From Variovorax sp. J22G73 (GTDB taxonomy: Bacteria > Pseudomonadota > Gammaproteobacteria > Burkholderiales > Burkholderiaceae_C), in the NCBI RefSeq assembly GCF_030317035.1, contig NZ_JASZYK010000007.1, positions 1 to 64,000 of the forward strand: a stretch of DNA of 64,000 nucleotides. Reading direction: 5' to 3'. Under the pieces are notes generated by a model that made no database searches, was not told where the DNA came from, and saw only the letters and a list, made by a program, of their open reading frames with translations. Both the position numbers and the translations under genes were made by a program. This document shows positions 8,289-19,255 of this stretch, piece by piece. Positions within the stretch are counted from its first letter, which is position 1; the number at the start of each line of letters is the position of its first letter.

Positions 8289-9524
8289 TTATCGTGGATT
8301 CAGGGTGCCCAGGCCGCGCGAAAGGTCGGCCTTGATGTCTTCGGCGTGCTCGAGGCCGACCGCGAGGCGGATCAGCCCCTGGCCGATGCCCGCAGCCTGG
8401 CGCTGCGCTTCGGTCAGGCGCCCGTGGGAGGTGGTGCCGGGGTGCGTGATGATGGTCTTCACATCGCCCAGGTTGGTGGCGACGCTCACCACGCGCGTGC
8501 TGTTGATGACGTGGAACGCATTGGCGCGGGCCGTCTCGGGCGTGTCGCCGACCACGTCGAACGACACCACCGCACCGCCCTGCCCCGACTGCTGCTGCAT
8601 GGCCAGCTCGTGCTGGGCGTGCGACGCAAGTCCGGGGTAGTACACGCGGGCGATGCCGGGCTGCTTCTCGAGCCACTGCGCAATGTCGAGCGCATTGGCG
8701 CAATGCGCCTTCATGCGCACGCCCAGCGTTTCGATGCCCTTGAGCACCACCCACGCATTGAACGGTGCCAGCGCCATACCGGCGGTGCGCACCACGGGGC
8801 CGAACACGTCGACGATGTACTTCGCGGGGCCGCAGATCGCGCCCGCCATCACCCGGCCCTGCCCGTCGAGGTGCTTGGTGCCCGAGTGGATGACCAGGTC
8901 GGCCCCCAGCGAGGCCGGGCGCTGCAGGATGGGCGTGCAGAAGCAGTTGTCCACCGCCAGCAGCGCACCCGCGGCATGCGCCACGTCGGCCAGGGCGCGG
9001 ATGTCGCACACCTCGGTCAGCGGGTTGGTCGGCGTTTCGGCGAACAGCAGCTTGGTGTTGGGCTTGACGGCCGCGCGCCACTCGGCCACATCGGTCTGCG
9101 AGACGAAGGTGGTCTCCACCCCGAACTTGGCGAACTCCTTGCCGAACAGGTTCAGCGTGGAGCCGAACACCGAGCGCGAGCAGATCACGTGGTCACCGGC
9201 CTTCAGCAGGCCCATGCACATCATGAGGATCGCGCCCATGCCGGTGGACGCGCCGATGGCCGCCTCGGTGCCTTCGAGCGCCGCGATGCGCTGCTCGAAG
9301 CTGGTCACCGTCGGGTTCGAGGTGCGCGAGTAGGTGAAGCCGGGCTCGGTGCCCGCGAAGCGGCGCATCGAGGTTTCGGCGTCGGGCTGCACGAAGCCGC
9401 TGGTGAGGAACAACGCGTCGGAGTGCTCGCCGTACTGGCTCGGCGCGAGGCCGGTGCGCAGCGCGAGCGTGTCGGGGTGCAGGCCGGGCGGCAGGGGGCG
9501 TTCGTCGGTCACTTCAGCTCTCAC
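8289..9524 (-). CDS. metZ: O-succinylhomoserine sulfhydrylase
   Basis: PLP enzyme of the Cys/Met metabolism family that would make homocysteine from O-succinylhomoserine and sulfide in methionine synthesis. The 411-residue protein has the PLP-lysine in [11 protein letters not shown] (Lys217), the TSNPT block at 68-72, and VDNCFCTP near 191-198. MetZ rather than MetB or MetY is favoured by length and by its usual place beside purF in beta- and gammaproteobacteria. Start is a GTG at 9524 that overlaps the purF stop; another in-frame GTG at 9512 would shorten the protein by four residues. Confidence 0.93.
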   Translation of the reverse strand: MRAEVTDERPLPPGLHPDTLALRTGLAPSQYGEHSDALFLTSGFVQPDAETSMRRFAGTEPGFTYSRTSNPTVTSFEQRIAALEGTEAAIGASTGMGAILMMCMGLLKAGDHVICSRSVFGSTLNLFGKEFAKFGVETTFVSQTDVAEWRAAVKPNTKLLFAETPTNPLTEVCDIRALADVAHAAGALLAVDNCFCTPILQRPASLGADLVIHSGTKHLDGQGRVMAGAICGPAKYIVDVFGPVVRTAGMALAPFNAWVVLKGIETLGVRMKAHCANALDIAQWLEKQPGIARVYYPGLASHAQHELAMQQQSGQGGAVVSFDVVGDTPETARANAFHVINSTRVVSVATNLGDVKTIITHPGTTSHGRLTEAQRQAAGIGQGLIRLAVGLEHAEDIKADLSRGLGTLNPR

Positions 9525-11023
9525 TCACTGAGGTTGGGCAGCGCGAGGCGCGAAGAGTCTTCCTCGGTCTCTTCGATGCGCGGGCGGTTGCCGTTCATGC
9601 GCGAGATGGCTTCGGTGTCGATGTCGCCGGTCACGTACACGCCGTCGAAGCACGAGGCATCGAAGCCGTCGAGCTTGCCGTTGAGCGAGCCGATGGCGCG
9701 CTTCATGGCATCGACGTCCTGGTAGATCAGCGCGTCGCAGCCGATGAGCTGGCGAATTTCCTCGATGGTGCGGTCGTGCGCCACCAGCTCGCCCTTGGTC
9801 GGCATGTCGATGCCGTAGACGTTGGGGTAGCGCACCGGCGGCGCGGCGCTGGCCAGGTAGACCTTGCGGGCGCCGGCGTCGCGTGCCATCTGCACGATTT
9901 CCTGGCTGGTGGTGCCGCGCACGATCGAGTCGTCGACCAGCAGCACGTTGCGGCCCTTGAACTCGCTGGCGATCACGTTGAGCTTCTGGCGAACCGACTT
10001 CTTGCGCACGCCCTGCCCCGGCATGATGAAGGTGCGGCCCACGTAGCGGTTCTTCACGAAGCCTTCGCGGTAGGGCACGCCCAGCAGGTGCGCGAGCTGC
10101 GTGGCGCTCGGGCGGCTCGACTCGGGAATCGGGATGATCACGTCGATCTGGTTGGGCGGCACGGTCGAGACCACGCGCTTGGCCAGCGTTTCGCCCAGGT
10201 TCAGGCGCGCCTGGTAGACCGAGATGCCGTCGAGCACCGAGTCCGGACGCGCGAGGTACACGAATTCGAAGATGCACGGGTTCAGCGACGGCGACTCGGC
10301 GCACTGCATCGAATGCACCTTGCCTTCGAGGTCGATGAACACGGCCTCGCCCGGCGCGATGTCGCGCTCGAACACATGGCCCGAGCCTTCGAGCGCGACC
10401 GACTCGCTGGCCACCATCACGGCGCCGTCGGCGCTGCGGCCCATGCACAGCGGGCGAATGCCGTACGGATCGCGGAAAGCAAGCAGGCCGTGCCCGGCGA
10501 TGAGCGACACCACGGCATACGAGCCGCGCAGGCGCTTGTGCATGTTTTTGACCGCGGCGAACACCTCGGCCGGGTGCAGCGGCACGCCGCGCGACGAGCG
10601 CTCCAGTTCGTGCGCCAGCACGTTGAGCAGCACTTCGGAGTCGCTCTCGGTGTTGGTGTGGCGGTGGTCGGTGGAGAACAGCTCCGAACGCAGCGCGTGA
10701 GCGTTGGTCAGGTTGCCGTTGTGCACCAGCACGATGCCGAAGGGCGCGTTCACGTAGAAGGGCTGCGCCTCTTCCTCGCTGTAGGCGTTGCCGGCGGTCG
10801 GGTAGCGCACCTGGCCCAGGCCCACGTTGCCCGGCAGCGCGCGCATGTTGCGCGTGCGGAACACGTCGCGCACCATGCCCTTGGCCTTGTGCATGAAGAA
10901 CTTGCGCTCGAGCAAGGTGACGATGCCAGCCGCGTCCTGTCCGCGATGCTGCAGCAGCAGCAGTGCGTCATAGAGCAGTTGATTGACGGGTGCGTTGCTG
11001 ACAACGCCGACGATTCCACACAT
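9521..11023 (-). CDS. purF: Amidophosphoribosyltransferase
   Basis: First committed enzyme of purine synthesis: transfers glutamine amide to PRPP to give phosphoribosylamine. The 500-residue protein begins MCGIVGVV, so Cys2 becomes the N-terminal nucleophile of the glutaminase domain after Met removal. LQHRGQDAAGI follows near residue 24. The phosphoribosyltransferase half carries the PRPP motif VLLVDDSIVRGTTS near residue 365. It lies between cvpA and metZ on one strand, and its stop overlaps the metZ start, as expected for a cvpA-purF-metZ operon. Confidence 0.98.
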   Translation of the reverse strand: MCGIVGVVSNAPVNQLLYDALLLLQHRGQDAAGIVTLLERKFFMHKAKGMVRDVFRTRNMRALPGNVGLGQVRYPTAGNAYSEEEAQPFYVNAPFGIVLVHNGNLTNAHALRSELFSTDHRHTNTESDSEVLLNVLAHELERSSRGVPLHPAEVFAAVKNMHKRLRGSYAVVSLIAGHGLLAFRDPYGIRPLCMGRSADGAVMVASESVALEGSGHVFERDIAPGEAVFIDLEGKVHSMQCAESPSLNPCIFEFVYLARPDSVLDGISVYQARLNLGETLAKRVVSTVPPNQIDVIIPIPESSRPSATQLAHLLGVPYREGFVKNRYVGRTFIMPGQGVRKKSVRQKLNVIASEFKGRNVLLVDDSIVRGTTSQEIVQMARDAGARKVYLASAAPPVRYPNVYGIDMPTKGELVAHDRTIEEIRQLIGCDALIYQDVDAMKRAIGSLNGKLDGFDASCFDGVYVTGDIDTEAISRMNGNRPRIEETEEDSSRLALPNLSE

Positions 11024-11035
11024 GAACGATTCCTC

Positions 11036-11521
11036 TCAGGGCAGGTAGCTTGCCAACTTTTCAGGCAGCGCAGGCTTCAGGCCCTGCAGTGCCGCATCGA
11101 GAACAATGGCGCTGCGCGATTCGTGCCACCAGGCACTGTCGCTCAACACCAGCAAATGAACAACGACGGCCAGCACGAGCAGGGCCACCGCACCCCGCGC
11201 CGCACCGAACGCTGCTCCCAAAATCCGGTCCACCGGCCGCAGACCCACGACCGTGATCAACTTGCGCGTCAGCGCGGCCACCAGGCCCACGCCGAACACC
11301 ACCGCCACGAACACCAGCACGAAGGCCAGCGGATAACGCCACGCCGCCTGCGGCTCGCCGAACGGCAACCATGCCGCCACACCGGAGGCCAGCCACTGGG
11401 CGGCGACGAAGGCGGCCACCCAGCCGATCAGCGAGATCACCTCGAACACCAGGCCGCGCATCAGGCCGAAGAGCATCGACACCCCGATGAGCGCGACGGC
11501 GGTCCAGTCGAGCATGGCCAC
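11036..11521 (-). CDS. cvpA: CvpA family membrane protein
   Basis: Small inner-membrane protein of the CvpA (colicin V production) family. The 161 residues have four hydrophobic segments. The sequence LDWTAVALIGVSMLFGLMRGLVFEVISLIGW and the later GLRPVDRILGAAFGAARG match the family. CvpA proteins have been linked to envelope stress and biofilm growth, but the molecular role is unclear. It sits 12 nt upstream of purF, the usual arrangement. A start two codons later (MLDWT) is equally possible. Confidence 0.93.
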   Translation of the reverse strand: MAMLDWTAVALIGVSMLFGLMRGLVFEVISLIGWVAAFVAAQWLASGVAAWLPFGEPQAAWRYPLAFVLVFVAVVFGVGLVAALTRKLITVVGLRPVDRILGAAFGAARGAVALLVLAVVVHLLVLSDSAWWHESRSAIVLDAALQGLKPALPEKLASYLP

Positions 11522-11539
11522 GGCGACAGGCGGCAGTGC

Positions 11540-12439
11540 TTACAACGTGAGGATCGCGGCCGACAAAGACAAGCCCTTGACCTTCTCCGCCGCGCGGTCG
11601 GCCTCGGCACGCGAGGCGAACGGGCCGACACGCACACGCGTGCGTTCGCCGTCGGCCGTCTTGGCCACGTGCACATAGGTCTTCAGGCCGGCGCGCTCGA
11701 GCTTCTGGCGCACTTCGCGCGCCTTGTCCGCATCGGCGAACGCACCGACCTGCACCACGAAGCGACCAGCGGCGGCCTCGTCGGCGAGCTTGGCCGCGGC
11801 GGTGGAGGCGGTCGAAGGCTTGCCTTCGAGCAGCGCACGGGCGCGCGCGCCGTCGTCCGCGGTGGCAGCCGGCTTGGGCTTCGGTTCAGGCTTTGTTTCG
11901 GGCTTGGCTTCCGCTTTCGGTTTCGGCTCCGGCTTGGGTTCGGGCTTGTGTTCCGGTTTTGGCTCGGGCTTGCGCTCAGGCTTCGGTTCCGGCTTGGGCT
12001 CGGGCTTGCGCTCCACGGGCGCGGCTGGCGCAACGGGGGCAACAGCCGCGGGCGTGCTGGCGACAGGCTTGCTGGAATCGATCTCGGTGCCGTCGGCGGT
12101 CTCGGTGATCATGCCGCCGGCGGAGGCCACGCGCGAGCCGTTGTCGGGCGCGGCCGGGGCGGTGCTCGCAGCAGGCGCGGGCGTGGCCGGCACGGGCAGC
12201 GGCTTGACCTTGTTGCGGTCGGGAATCTCGATGGGAATGTCGACCGACACGGGGCGCGGCTGCGTGTCGAACAGCAGCGGGAAACCGATCACGCCGAGCA
12301 GCACCAGCACCGCTGCGCCCAGCAGCCGGTGGCGCGCACGCCGACGCATGGATTCGACACTTTCCGCCGGCACGGCAGCCGGTGCGCTGCGTCCTTCGTT
12401 GCCTTGTGGGCCGCGCGTGCGGAACTTGAAAAACGCCAT
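11540..12439 (-). CDS. SPOR domain protein (DedD-like)
   Basis: Probable cell-division or septum-associated protein. The 299 residues comprise a short cytoplasmic N-terminus, one membrane helix (LLGAAVLVLLGVIGFPLLF, near residues 39-57), a long Pro/Lys/Glu linker made of EPKP-type repeats (roughly 135-185), and a C-terminal SPOR domain (FVVQVGAFADADKAREVRQKLE to RVRVGPF), which binds denuded peptidoglycan glycans. Start MAFFKFRTR follows CAGGGA. The position between folC and cvpA is the same as that of dedD in E. coli, so DedD-like is reasonable although the linker is not conserved. Confidence 0.92.
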   Translation of the reverse strand: MAFFKFRTRGPQGNEGRSAPAAVPAESVESMRRRARHRLLGAAVLVLLGVIGFPLLFDTQPRPVSVDIPIEIPDRNKVKPLPVPATPAPAASTAPAAPDNGSRVASAGGMITETADGTEIDSSKPVASTPAAVAPVAPAAPVERKPEPKPEPKPERKPEPKPEHKPEPKPEPKPKAEAKPETKPEPKPKPAATADDGARARALLEGKPSTASTAAAKLADEAAAGRFVVQVGAFADADKAREVRQKLERAGLKTYVHVAKTADGERTRVRVGPFASRAEADRAAEKVKGLSLSAAILTL

Positions 12440-12512
12440 GAAGTTCGATCCCTGAAGGAGTGCAGCGAGGTGTGCCCGATGGTGCCGGATGGGTGTTTGG
12501 ACAGCCCGACGG

Positions 12513-13820
12513 TCAGCCGCCTGGCAGCAGGTGTTTGGCTTGCAGCCGGGGGGTGCCGTTTTCAAGCACGCCACCCACGGTGAAGAACGATCCGAAGACG
12601 ACGATTCTATCAGCGGGGTCTGCGTGCTCGATGGCCGCGCGCAACGCGTCCATGGGGCCTGGATGCACGCTGCCCGAGGCGTCGGCGCGGGTGTTCTGCG
12701 CTTGCCAGGCGGCCAGCAAGTCGGCCCCCTTGGCCGCGCGCGGCGTGGGCAGGTCGGTGAAGTACCAGCGGTCGATCAGTGGGCCGATGCGCGCCAGGAT
12801 CGGTGCGAGGTCCTTGTCGGCCATCACGCCGAACACGCCGTGCGTGGTGGGGTAGAAACCCATCGCGTCGAGGTTCTCGGCCAGCGCGGCCACGGCGTGC
12901 GCGTTGTGCGCCACGTCGAGCACCAGCGCGGGCTCGCCCGGCACGATCTGGAAGCGCCCCGGCAGCTCGACCATGGCCAGCCCGTTGCGCACTGCCTGCG
13001 CGGTGATCGGCAGCTGCGGCCGCACCGCTTCCAGCGCCGCGAGCACGCCCGCGGCATTGATGAGCTGGTTGGCGCCGCGCAGCGCCGGATAGGCCAGCCC
13101 ACTGTAGCGCCGGCCGCGGCTCGACCAGCCCCACTGCTGCTTGTCGCCCGACACGTTGAAGTCGGTGCCGAAGCGCCACAAGTCGGCGCCGATGGCGTTG
13201 GCATGGTCGATCACGCTCTGCGGGGGCATCGGGTCGCTCACGATGGCGGGCTTGCCGGCGCGCAGGATGCCGGCCTTCTCGAAGCCGATGCTCTCGCGGT
13301 CGGGCCCGAGATACTCTATGTGGTCGAGGTCGATGCTGGTGATGACCGCGCAGTCGGCGTCGATGATGTTCACCGCGTCCAGCCGGCCGCCCAGGCCCAC
13401 TTCGAGGATCGCCACGTCGGGCTTTTCCTCGATCATGCGATGCAGGATGCCGAGCGTCGTGAACTCGAAGTAGGTCAGGCTCAGGTCGCCGCGCGCCTTT
13501 TCGACCACTTCGAAGCTTGCTATCAGTTTGGAAGCATCGACGGCTTCGCCCTTGAGCCGCAGCCGTTCCTCGAAGCGCACCAGGTGCGGCGAGGTGAACA
13601 CCGCGGTGCGGTAGCCCGCGTGCGTGAGGATCGACTCGAGCATGGCGCAGGTCGAGCCCTTGCCGTTGGTGCCCGCCACCGTGATGACGGGGCAGTCGAA
13701 GCGCAGCCCGAGGCGCTGCGCCATCTCTTTGGCACGATCGAGCCCGAGCTCGATGTTCTTGGGATGGAGTTGCTCGGCGCGCGCGAGCCAGTCGTTAAGG
13801 GTTTCCATGGAGGCCGGCAT
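12513..13820 (-). CDS. folC: Bifunctional folylpolyglutamate / dihydrofolate synthase
   Basis: Mur-ligase-type enzyme that adds glutamate to dihydropteroate and to folates. The 435 residues include the P-loop TVAGTNGKGST (near 46-56), TSPHL with the folate-loop Ser/His, and a C-terminal domain with LDVAHNAHA. Two in-frame starts exist: MPASMETL at 13820 and METL at 13808; neither has a clear ribosome-binding site. It is the first gene of the minus-strand run folC, SPOR protein, cvpA, purF, metZ. Confidence 0.96.
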   Translation of the reverse strand: MPASMETLNDWLARAEQLHPKNIELGLDRAKEMAQRLGLRFDCPVITVAGTNGKGSTCAMLESILTHAGYRTAVFTSPHLVRFEERLRLKGEAVDASKLIASFEVVEKARGDLSLTYFEFTTLGILHRMIEEKPDVAILEVGLGGRLDAVNIIDADCAVITSIDLDHIEYLGPDRESIGFEKAGILRAGKPAIVSDPMPPQSVIDHANAIGADLWRFGTDFNVSGDKQQWGWSSRGRRYSGLAYPALRGANQLINAAGVLAALEAVRPQLPITAQAVRNGLAMVELPGRFQIVPGEPALVLDVAHNAHAVAALAENLDAMGFYPTTHGVFGVMADKDLAPILARIGPLIDRWYFTDLPTPRAAKGADLLAAWQAQNTRADASGSVHPGPMDALRAAIEHADPADRIVVFGSFFTVGGVLENGTPRLQAKHLLPGG

Positions 13821-13856
13821 TGTCGCCGACCCGCCGATCGCGGCATCATCGTGGCC

Positions 13857-14210
13857 ATGACAACCCTATACGGCATCCCGAACTGCGACACCGTCAAGCG
13901 CGCGCGCACCTGGCTCGACGAACACGGCGTCGCCTACACCTTCCATGATTTCAAGAAACAGGGCGTGCCCGAGCCCGAGCTCGACCAGTGGCTGAAGCAG
14001 CCCGGCTGGGAGGCGCTGGTCAACCGCAAGGGCACCACCTGGCGCAAGCTCGACGAGGCCACCCGCAACGGCGTCGTCGATGCCGCGTCGGCCCGCCCGG
14101 TGCTGCTGGCCAACCCCAGCCTCATCAAGCGCCCCGTGGTCGACTGGGGCCCGAAAAAAGCTGTAACCACCGGATTCGACGCGCAGGCCTGGGCTGTCAA
14201 CGGCGTGTAA
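13857..14210 (+). CDS. ArsC/Spx-family reductase (YffB-like)
   Basis: Thioredoxin-fold protein of 117 residues. It keeps a single Cys in the N-terminal loop (LYGIPNCDTVKRARTWLDEHG) and the ArsC-family features FHDFKKQG and a late NPSLIKRPVV where the cis-Pro arm lies. Homologues such as YffB are thought to be glutathione-dependent reductases, and true arsenate reductase activity is not implied; no other arsenic genes are nearby. It diverges from folC with a 36-nt gap. Confidence 0.88.
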   Translation: MTTLYGIPNCDTVKRARTWLDEHGVAYTFHDFKKQGVPEPELDQWLKQPGWEALVNRKGTTWRKLDEATRNGVVDAASARPVLLANPSLIKRPVVDWGPKKAVTTGFDAQAWAVNGV

Positions 14211-14268
14211 ACCCCGGAACCCGCCCGGCGCGGGCGCCTCCAACCGGCATCTGCAGGAGAGACACACC

Positions 14269-14877
14269 ATGAACAAACTTGCTTTTCGCACCCTTGCCGG
14301 CCTTTCGGTGGCCGGCGCCCTGGCGGCGGGCACCGGCCTCGTGCACGCCCAGCAACAGGGGCAGGTGGTGCAGGCCCGCGTGGTCTCGGCCACGCCGGTG
14401 CGTGAAACCACCGGCAGCGACGTCAGCTACAACGTCACCTACGAATACAACGGCCAGCGCTACACCACCCGCATGAACAGCCGGCCCGGCGCCACCATCC
14501 CCATCCAGGCGAGCGGTTACGGCGTGACGACCTCGGCGGTAGCGCCGCAGGCGCAGGTTCAGACCTACCCGGTGGAAGCCAGCGGCAGCGGCTACCAGCA
14601 GCAACAGTCCGGCGGCTCGCCGTGGGACAACGTGGTGCCCGAACCCGGCGTGGTGGTCGGCGCCGGCGGCCCGGCGCCCGTGTATGCGCAGCCGGCGCCC
14701 GTTTACGCACCGGCCCCGGTGTACGTCGACCCGGGCTATGCCTACGGCTACCCCTACGCCTACCCGCCGGTGGGCATCTCGCTGAACCTGGGCTATTCGC
14801 GGGGTTGGGGCGGCGGCTACTACGGCCACGGCTACCGCGGCTGGGGTGGCGGCTACCGCGGCGGCTGGCACCGCTGA
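14269..14877 (+). CDS. Secreted Gly/Tyr/Pro-rich protein
   Basis: Exported protein of unknown role, 202 residues. It has a clear signal peptide (basic start, LAGLSVAGALAAGTGLVHA cleavage near residue 26-27). The middle, about residues 32-75, looks like a small beta-rich domain (VVQARVVSATPVRETTGSDV, YNGQRYTTRM, RPGATIPIQ) similar to outer-membrane glycine-zipper lipoproteins. The rest is disordered: PAPVYAQPAPVYAPAPVY repeats, then a Gly/Tyr/Trp tail. Start follows AGGAGAG. No neighbour suggests a function. Confidence 0.8.
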   Translation: MNKLAFRTLAGLSVAGALAAGTGLVHAQQQGQVVQARVVSATPVRETTGSDVSYNVTYEYNGQRYTTRMNSRPGATIPIQASGYGVTTSAVAPQAQVQTYPVEASGSGYQQQQSGGSPWDNVVPEPGVVVGAGGPAPVYAQPAPVYAPAPVYVDPGYAYGYPYAYPPVGISLNLGYSRGWGGGYYGHGYRGWGGGYRGGWHR

Positions 14878-15002
14878 GCCACGGGCCGTCGGCGCCGACC
14901 GGCCAAGCCCCTAAAATCGAGGACTTTTCCAACCCTTGACGGGTGCGCCGCTGGTGCGGTGCGTCCTCGATTCGCCGACCGCCATGGCGCCGGCGCCACC
15001 CA

Positions 15003-15329
15003 ATGACGACGACTACCGACACTATCAACAGCGCCGCAGTGGCCACCAAGGCCAATGTGTACTTCGACGGCAAGTGCGTGAGCCACAACCTCACGCTGGC
15101 GGACGGCACCAAGAAATCGGTCGGCGTGATCCTGCCGTCCACCCTCACCTTCAACACCGGCGCCCCTGAAATCATGGAAGGCGCCGGCGGCAGCTGCGAA
15201 TACCAGCTCGCGGGCACCACCGAGTGGCTCGCCTCGGGCCCCGGCCAGAAGTTCAGCATTCCCGGCAACTCCAGCTTCCAGATCCGCGTGACTGGCGAGC
15301 CCTACAGCTACATCTGCCACTTCGGCTGA
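15003..15329 (+). CDS. ppnP: Pyrimidine/purine nucleoside phosphorylase
   Basis: Small cupin (DUF1255) enzyme that splits several nucleosides with phosphate. The 108 residues match the family along their length: ANVYFDGKCVSHNLTLADGTKKSVGVILP, FNTGAPEIMEGAGGSCEYQL, and FSIPGNSSFQIRV ending near YICHFG. The ATG gives the family's normal length plus a short N-terminal extension. It precedes argG by 30 nt on the same strand, so the two may be co-transcribed. Confidence 0.93.
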   Translation: MTTTTDTINSAAVATKANVYFDGKCVSHNLTLADGTKKSVGVILPSTLTFNTGAPEIMEGAGGSCEYQLAGTTEWLASGPGQKFSIPGNSSFQIRVTGEPYSYICHFG

Positions 15330-16700
<1,371 letters not shown>

Positions 16701-16739
16701 TCGTGCGCTGACCCCGGGGCTGACCGCAGCCCCAAAGAC

Positions 16740-16764
16740 AACGGGCCCCTCGGGGCCCGTTTGT
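16740..16764 (+). terminator. Rho-independent terminator after argG
   Basis: A 9-bp stem (ACGGGCCCC with its complement) has a 2-nt loop and ends in TTTGT. It lies between the convergent argG and the minus-strand Gly-rich gene and may serve both. Confidence 0.85.
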
Positions 16765-16786
16765 CATTGCACCGCCGGCGGACGGC

Positions 16787-17644
16787 TCAGTCCCCGCCGC
16801 CTCCCCCGCCGCAACCGCCCCCGCAGCTGCTGCCGCCGCCACAGCCGGACGAATCGCCGCTCGCGCCGCCGCCATCGCTCGACCCACCGCCGTCGCTGCT
16901 GCTCGACTCGCTGCCGCCGAAGCCGCCCGCATCACCCGAGCTGCCGCCGTCGGACGACGAGTCACCGAAGCTGGTGCCGCACTGCGTGTCCGAGCCGATG
17001 TAGCGCTCCACCGCCCGGCAGTCGGGCACGTAGGTAAAACCGCCTGCGATCGCGAACTTGACGTCCAGCGCGAACAGCAGCGGCAGCCGCGCCGGGTTGC
17101 GCGGGTCGATGCTTTCCTCCTTGCAGGCCCAGTACCAGGTGCGGCGCAGGCCGTCGTTGCGCTTGGGGTCGCGCCCCAGCACTTCGGCGGGGCTGTGGTG
17201 CAGCATGCCGCCGAAGGCCGCCTTGCACCAGTTCTGGTAGCCCTGCGTGTGCAGGATGAACTCGTGCCACGCCGTGTCGACCACCTTCGAGGGCATGGCA
17301 ACGAACTTGCGGTCGCTGCGCAGGTGCGACATGAAGAACTGGCGCAGGCCGCGCAGCACCAGTTCGGCATCGCGACGGCTCAGCTGCGGGTGCGCCTCGC
17401 GCAGCTTGCCGATGAGAAACGGGGGCAGCCGCGCTTCGCGAATGAACTGCCGGCGCAGGCTGGTCTCCAGGAACTTCAGCACCGCCGAGAACAGCACCGC
17501 CACCAAAATCACCGAGACCACCACGCCCCAGCGGCGCGAGCCCAGGAACAAAGACAGCAACGCGAGCAACGGCACCGCACGCCGGGCCCACACCAGGGCG
17601 CCGATGCGGCGCCGGAAATTCAGGTGCAGGAAGTCGAGATCCAT
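16787..17644 (-). CDS. Membrane protein with glycine-rich-domain (DUF1399-like) region and Cys/Gly tail
   Basis: Unknown function, 285 residues. Two hydrophobic helices lie near residues 22-60. The centre has the pattern of the glycine-rich-domain family: [34 protein letters not shown], with conserved His and Cys residues. The last ~60 residues are almost only Gly, Ser and Asp, ending with three spaced cysteines in [16 protein letters not shown]. The tail resembles that of other bacterial membrane proteins of this type and could bind metal or be disordered. It is followed by murB on the same strand, 17 nt upstream. Confidence 0.75.
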   Translation of the reverse strand: MDLDFLHLNFRRRIGALVWARRAVPLLALLSLFLGSRRWGVVVSVILVAVLFSAVLKFLETSLRRQFIREARLPPFLIGKLREAHPQLSRRDAELVLRGLRQFFMSHLRSDRKFVAMPSKVVDTAWHEFILHTQGYQNWCKAAFGGMLHHSPAEVLGRDPKRNDGLRRTWYWACKEESIDPRNPARLPLLFALDVKFAIAGGFTYVPDCRAVERYIGSDTQCGTSFGDSSSDGGSSGDAGGFGGSESSSSDGGGSSDGGGASGDSSGCGGGSSCGGGCGGGGGGD

Positions 17645-17661
17645 GCCGGCCGGTCAGCAGC

Positions 17662-18714
17662 TCAGACGACCACCGGCTCCGGCTCCAGCCGGATGCCGAA
17701 GCGCTCGTACACGCTGGTCTGGATGGCCTTGGCCAGGGTCATCACCTCGCCGCCGGTTACCGGGTTCTCGTTGCCGCCGCGGTTCACCAGCACCAGCGCC
17801 TGGCGCTCGTACACGCCGGCATTGCCGACCGACTTGCCCTTCCAGCCGCAGGCGTCGATGAGCCAGCCCGCCGCCAGCTTGATGCTGCCGTCGTCCATGG
17901 GGTAGTGAACGATCTTGGGGTCGCGCGCGATGATGTCGGCGCACTGCTCGGGCGTGACCGTCGGGTTCTTGAAGAAGCTGCCGGCGTTGCCCAGCACGCG
18001 CCAGTCGGGCAGCTTGGCGCGGCGGATGGCGCAGATCCAATCGAACACGTCCTGCGCGCTCGGGGTGAAGTTGCCGCTTTCTTCCATCTTGCGTTCCAGG
18101 TCGAGGTAGCCGACCACGGCCTTCCACGGCTTGGGCAGGCGAAAACGCACCCGGGTGATCACCGCGCGGCCGGCCAGCCCGAAGTCGTTCGGGCCGCTGC
18201 GCACGTGCTTGAACACCGAGTCGCGGTAGCCGAAGGCGCACTGCGCGGCGTCGAGCGTGAAGCTGCGGCCGGTTTCCAGGTCGTAGGCGTCCAGCGACTC
18301 GAAGCGGTCCTGCAGCTCGACCCCGTAGGCGCCGATGTTCTGCACCGGCGAGCCGCCCACCGTGCCCGGAATGAGGGCCAGGTTCTCGAGCCCCGGGTAG
18401 CCGTTGCGCACCATCCATTCCACCGCGTCATGCCAGACCTCGCCGGCACCGGCCTCGACGATCCAGGCGCGCTCGGTCTCCTCGACCAGCCGCAGGCCCT
18501 TGATCTCGACCTTCAGCACCAGCTGCTTCACGTCGCCGGTAATGACGATGTTGCTGCCGCCGCCCAGCACGAAACGCGACGCGTCGCGCCATTGCGCGTC
18601 GGCATGCAGCGCGACCAGGTCGGCTTCATCGGCAATGCGCAGCAGGTGCTGCGCACGCGCGACGATGCCGAAGCTGTTGTAGGGCTGCAGCGGGACGTTG
18701 GACTCCACGATCAT
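17662..18714 (-). CDS. murB: UDP-N-acetylenolpyruvoylglucosamine reductase
   Basis: FAD-dependent reduction of enolpyruvyl-UDP-GlcNAc in peptidoglycan synthesis. The 350-residue (type I, E. coli-like) enzyme has PLQPYNSFG at the start, the FAD-binding [24 protein letters not shown], the catalytic Ser region [11 protein letters not shown], and [11 protein letters not shown] near the end with the active-site Glu. The ATG at 18714 gives standard length. It diverges from yajQ with only 45 nt between. Confidence 0.97.
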   Translation of the reverse strand: MIVESNVPLQPYNSFGIVARAQHLLRIADEADLVALHADAQWRDASRFVLGGGSNIVITGDVKQLVLKVEIKGLRLVEETERAWIVEAGAGEVWHDAVEWMVRNGYPGLENLALIPGTVGGSPVQNIGAYGVELQDRFESLDAYDLETGRSFTLDAAQCAFGYRDSVFKHVRSGPNDFGLAGRAVITRVRFRLPKPWKAVVGYLDLERKMEESGNFTPSAQDVFDWICAIRRAKLPDWRVLGNAGSFFKNPTVTPEQCADIIARDPKIVHYPMDDGSIKLAAGWLIDACGWKGKSVGNAGVYERQALVLVNRGGNENPVTGGEVMTLAKAIQTSVYERFGIRLEPEPVVV

Positions 18715-18759
18715 GGGAGAATTGTCGCATCCAGCACCAGTGAATTCAGGAGAGAGTCC

Positions 18760-19245
18760 ATGCCGTCTTTCGATACCGTCTGCGAGCCCAACCTGCCCGA
18801 AGTGAAGAACGCGGTCGAGAACACCGCCAAGGAGATCGCGACGCGCTTCGACTTCAAGGGCACCGCCGCCGCCGTCGACCTCAAGGACAAGGAGATCACC
18901 ATGATCGGTGACGCCGAGTTCCAGCTCGTCCAGGTCGAAGACATCTTGCGCAGCAAGCTCACCAAGCGCAGCGTCGACGTGCGCTTCCTCGACAAGGGCG
19001 ACGTCCAGAAAATGGGCGGCGACAAGGTCAAGCAGGTCATCAAGATCAAGAGCGGCATCGAGAGCGAGCAGGCCAAGAAAATCACCCGCATCGTCAAGGA
19101 CAGCAAGCTCAAGGTGCAGGCCGCGATCCAGGGCGACGCGGTGCGCATCACCGGCGCCAAGCGCGACGACCTGCAGGCCGCCATGGCCCTCATCAAGAAG
19201 GACGTGCCCGACATGCCGGTGTCCTTCAACAACTTCCGCGACTGA
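18760..19245 (+). CDS. yajQ: YajQ family nucleotide-binding protein
   Basis: UPF0234/DUF520 protein of 161 residues, family members of which bind cyclic di-GMP and act with transcription factors. The start [19 protein letters not shown], the [10 protein letters not shown] block and the C-terminal [11 protein letters not shown] type ending are characteristic. Start is preceded by AGGAGAGAG. Function here is inferred from family only. Confidence 0.93.
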   Translation: MPSFDTVCEPNLPEVKNAVENTAKEIATRFDFKGTAAAVDLKDKEITMIGDAEFQLVQVEDILRSKLTKRSVDVRFLDKGDVQKMGGDKVKQVIKIKSGIESEQAKKITRIVKDSKLKVQAAIQGDAVRITGAKRDDLQAAMALIKKDVPDMPVSFNNFRD

Positions 19246-19255
19246 CCGGCGCTTC

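Noticed and set aside
11880-12020. Short tandem repeats
   Set aside because: They code the EPKP linker of the SPOR protein and are not a separate element.
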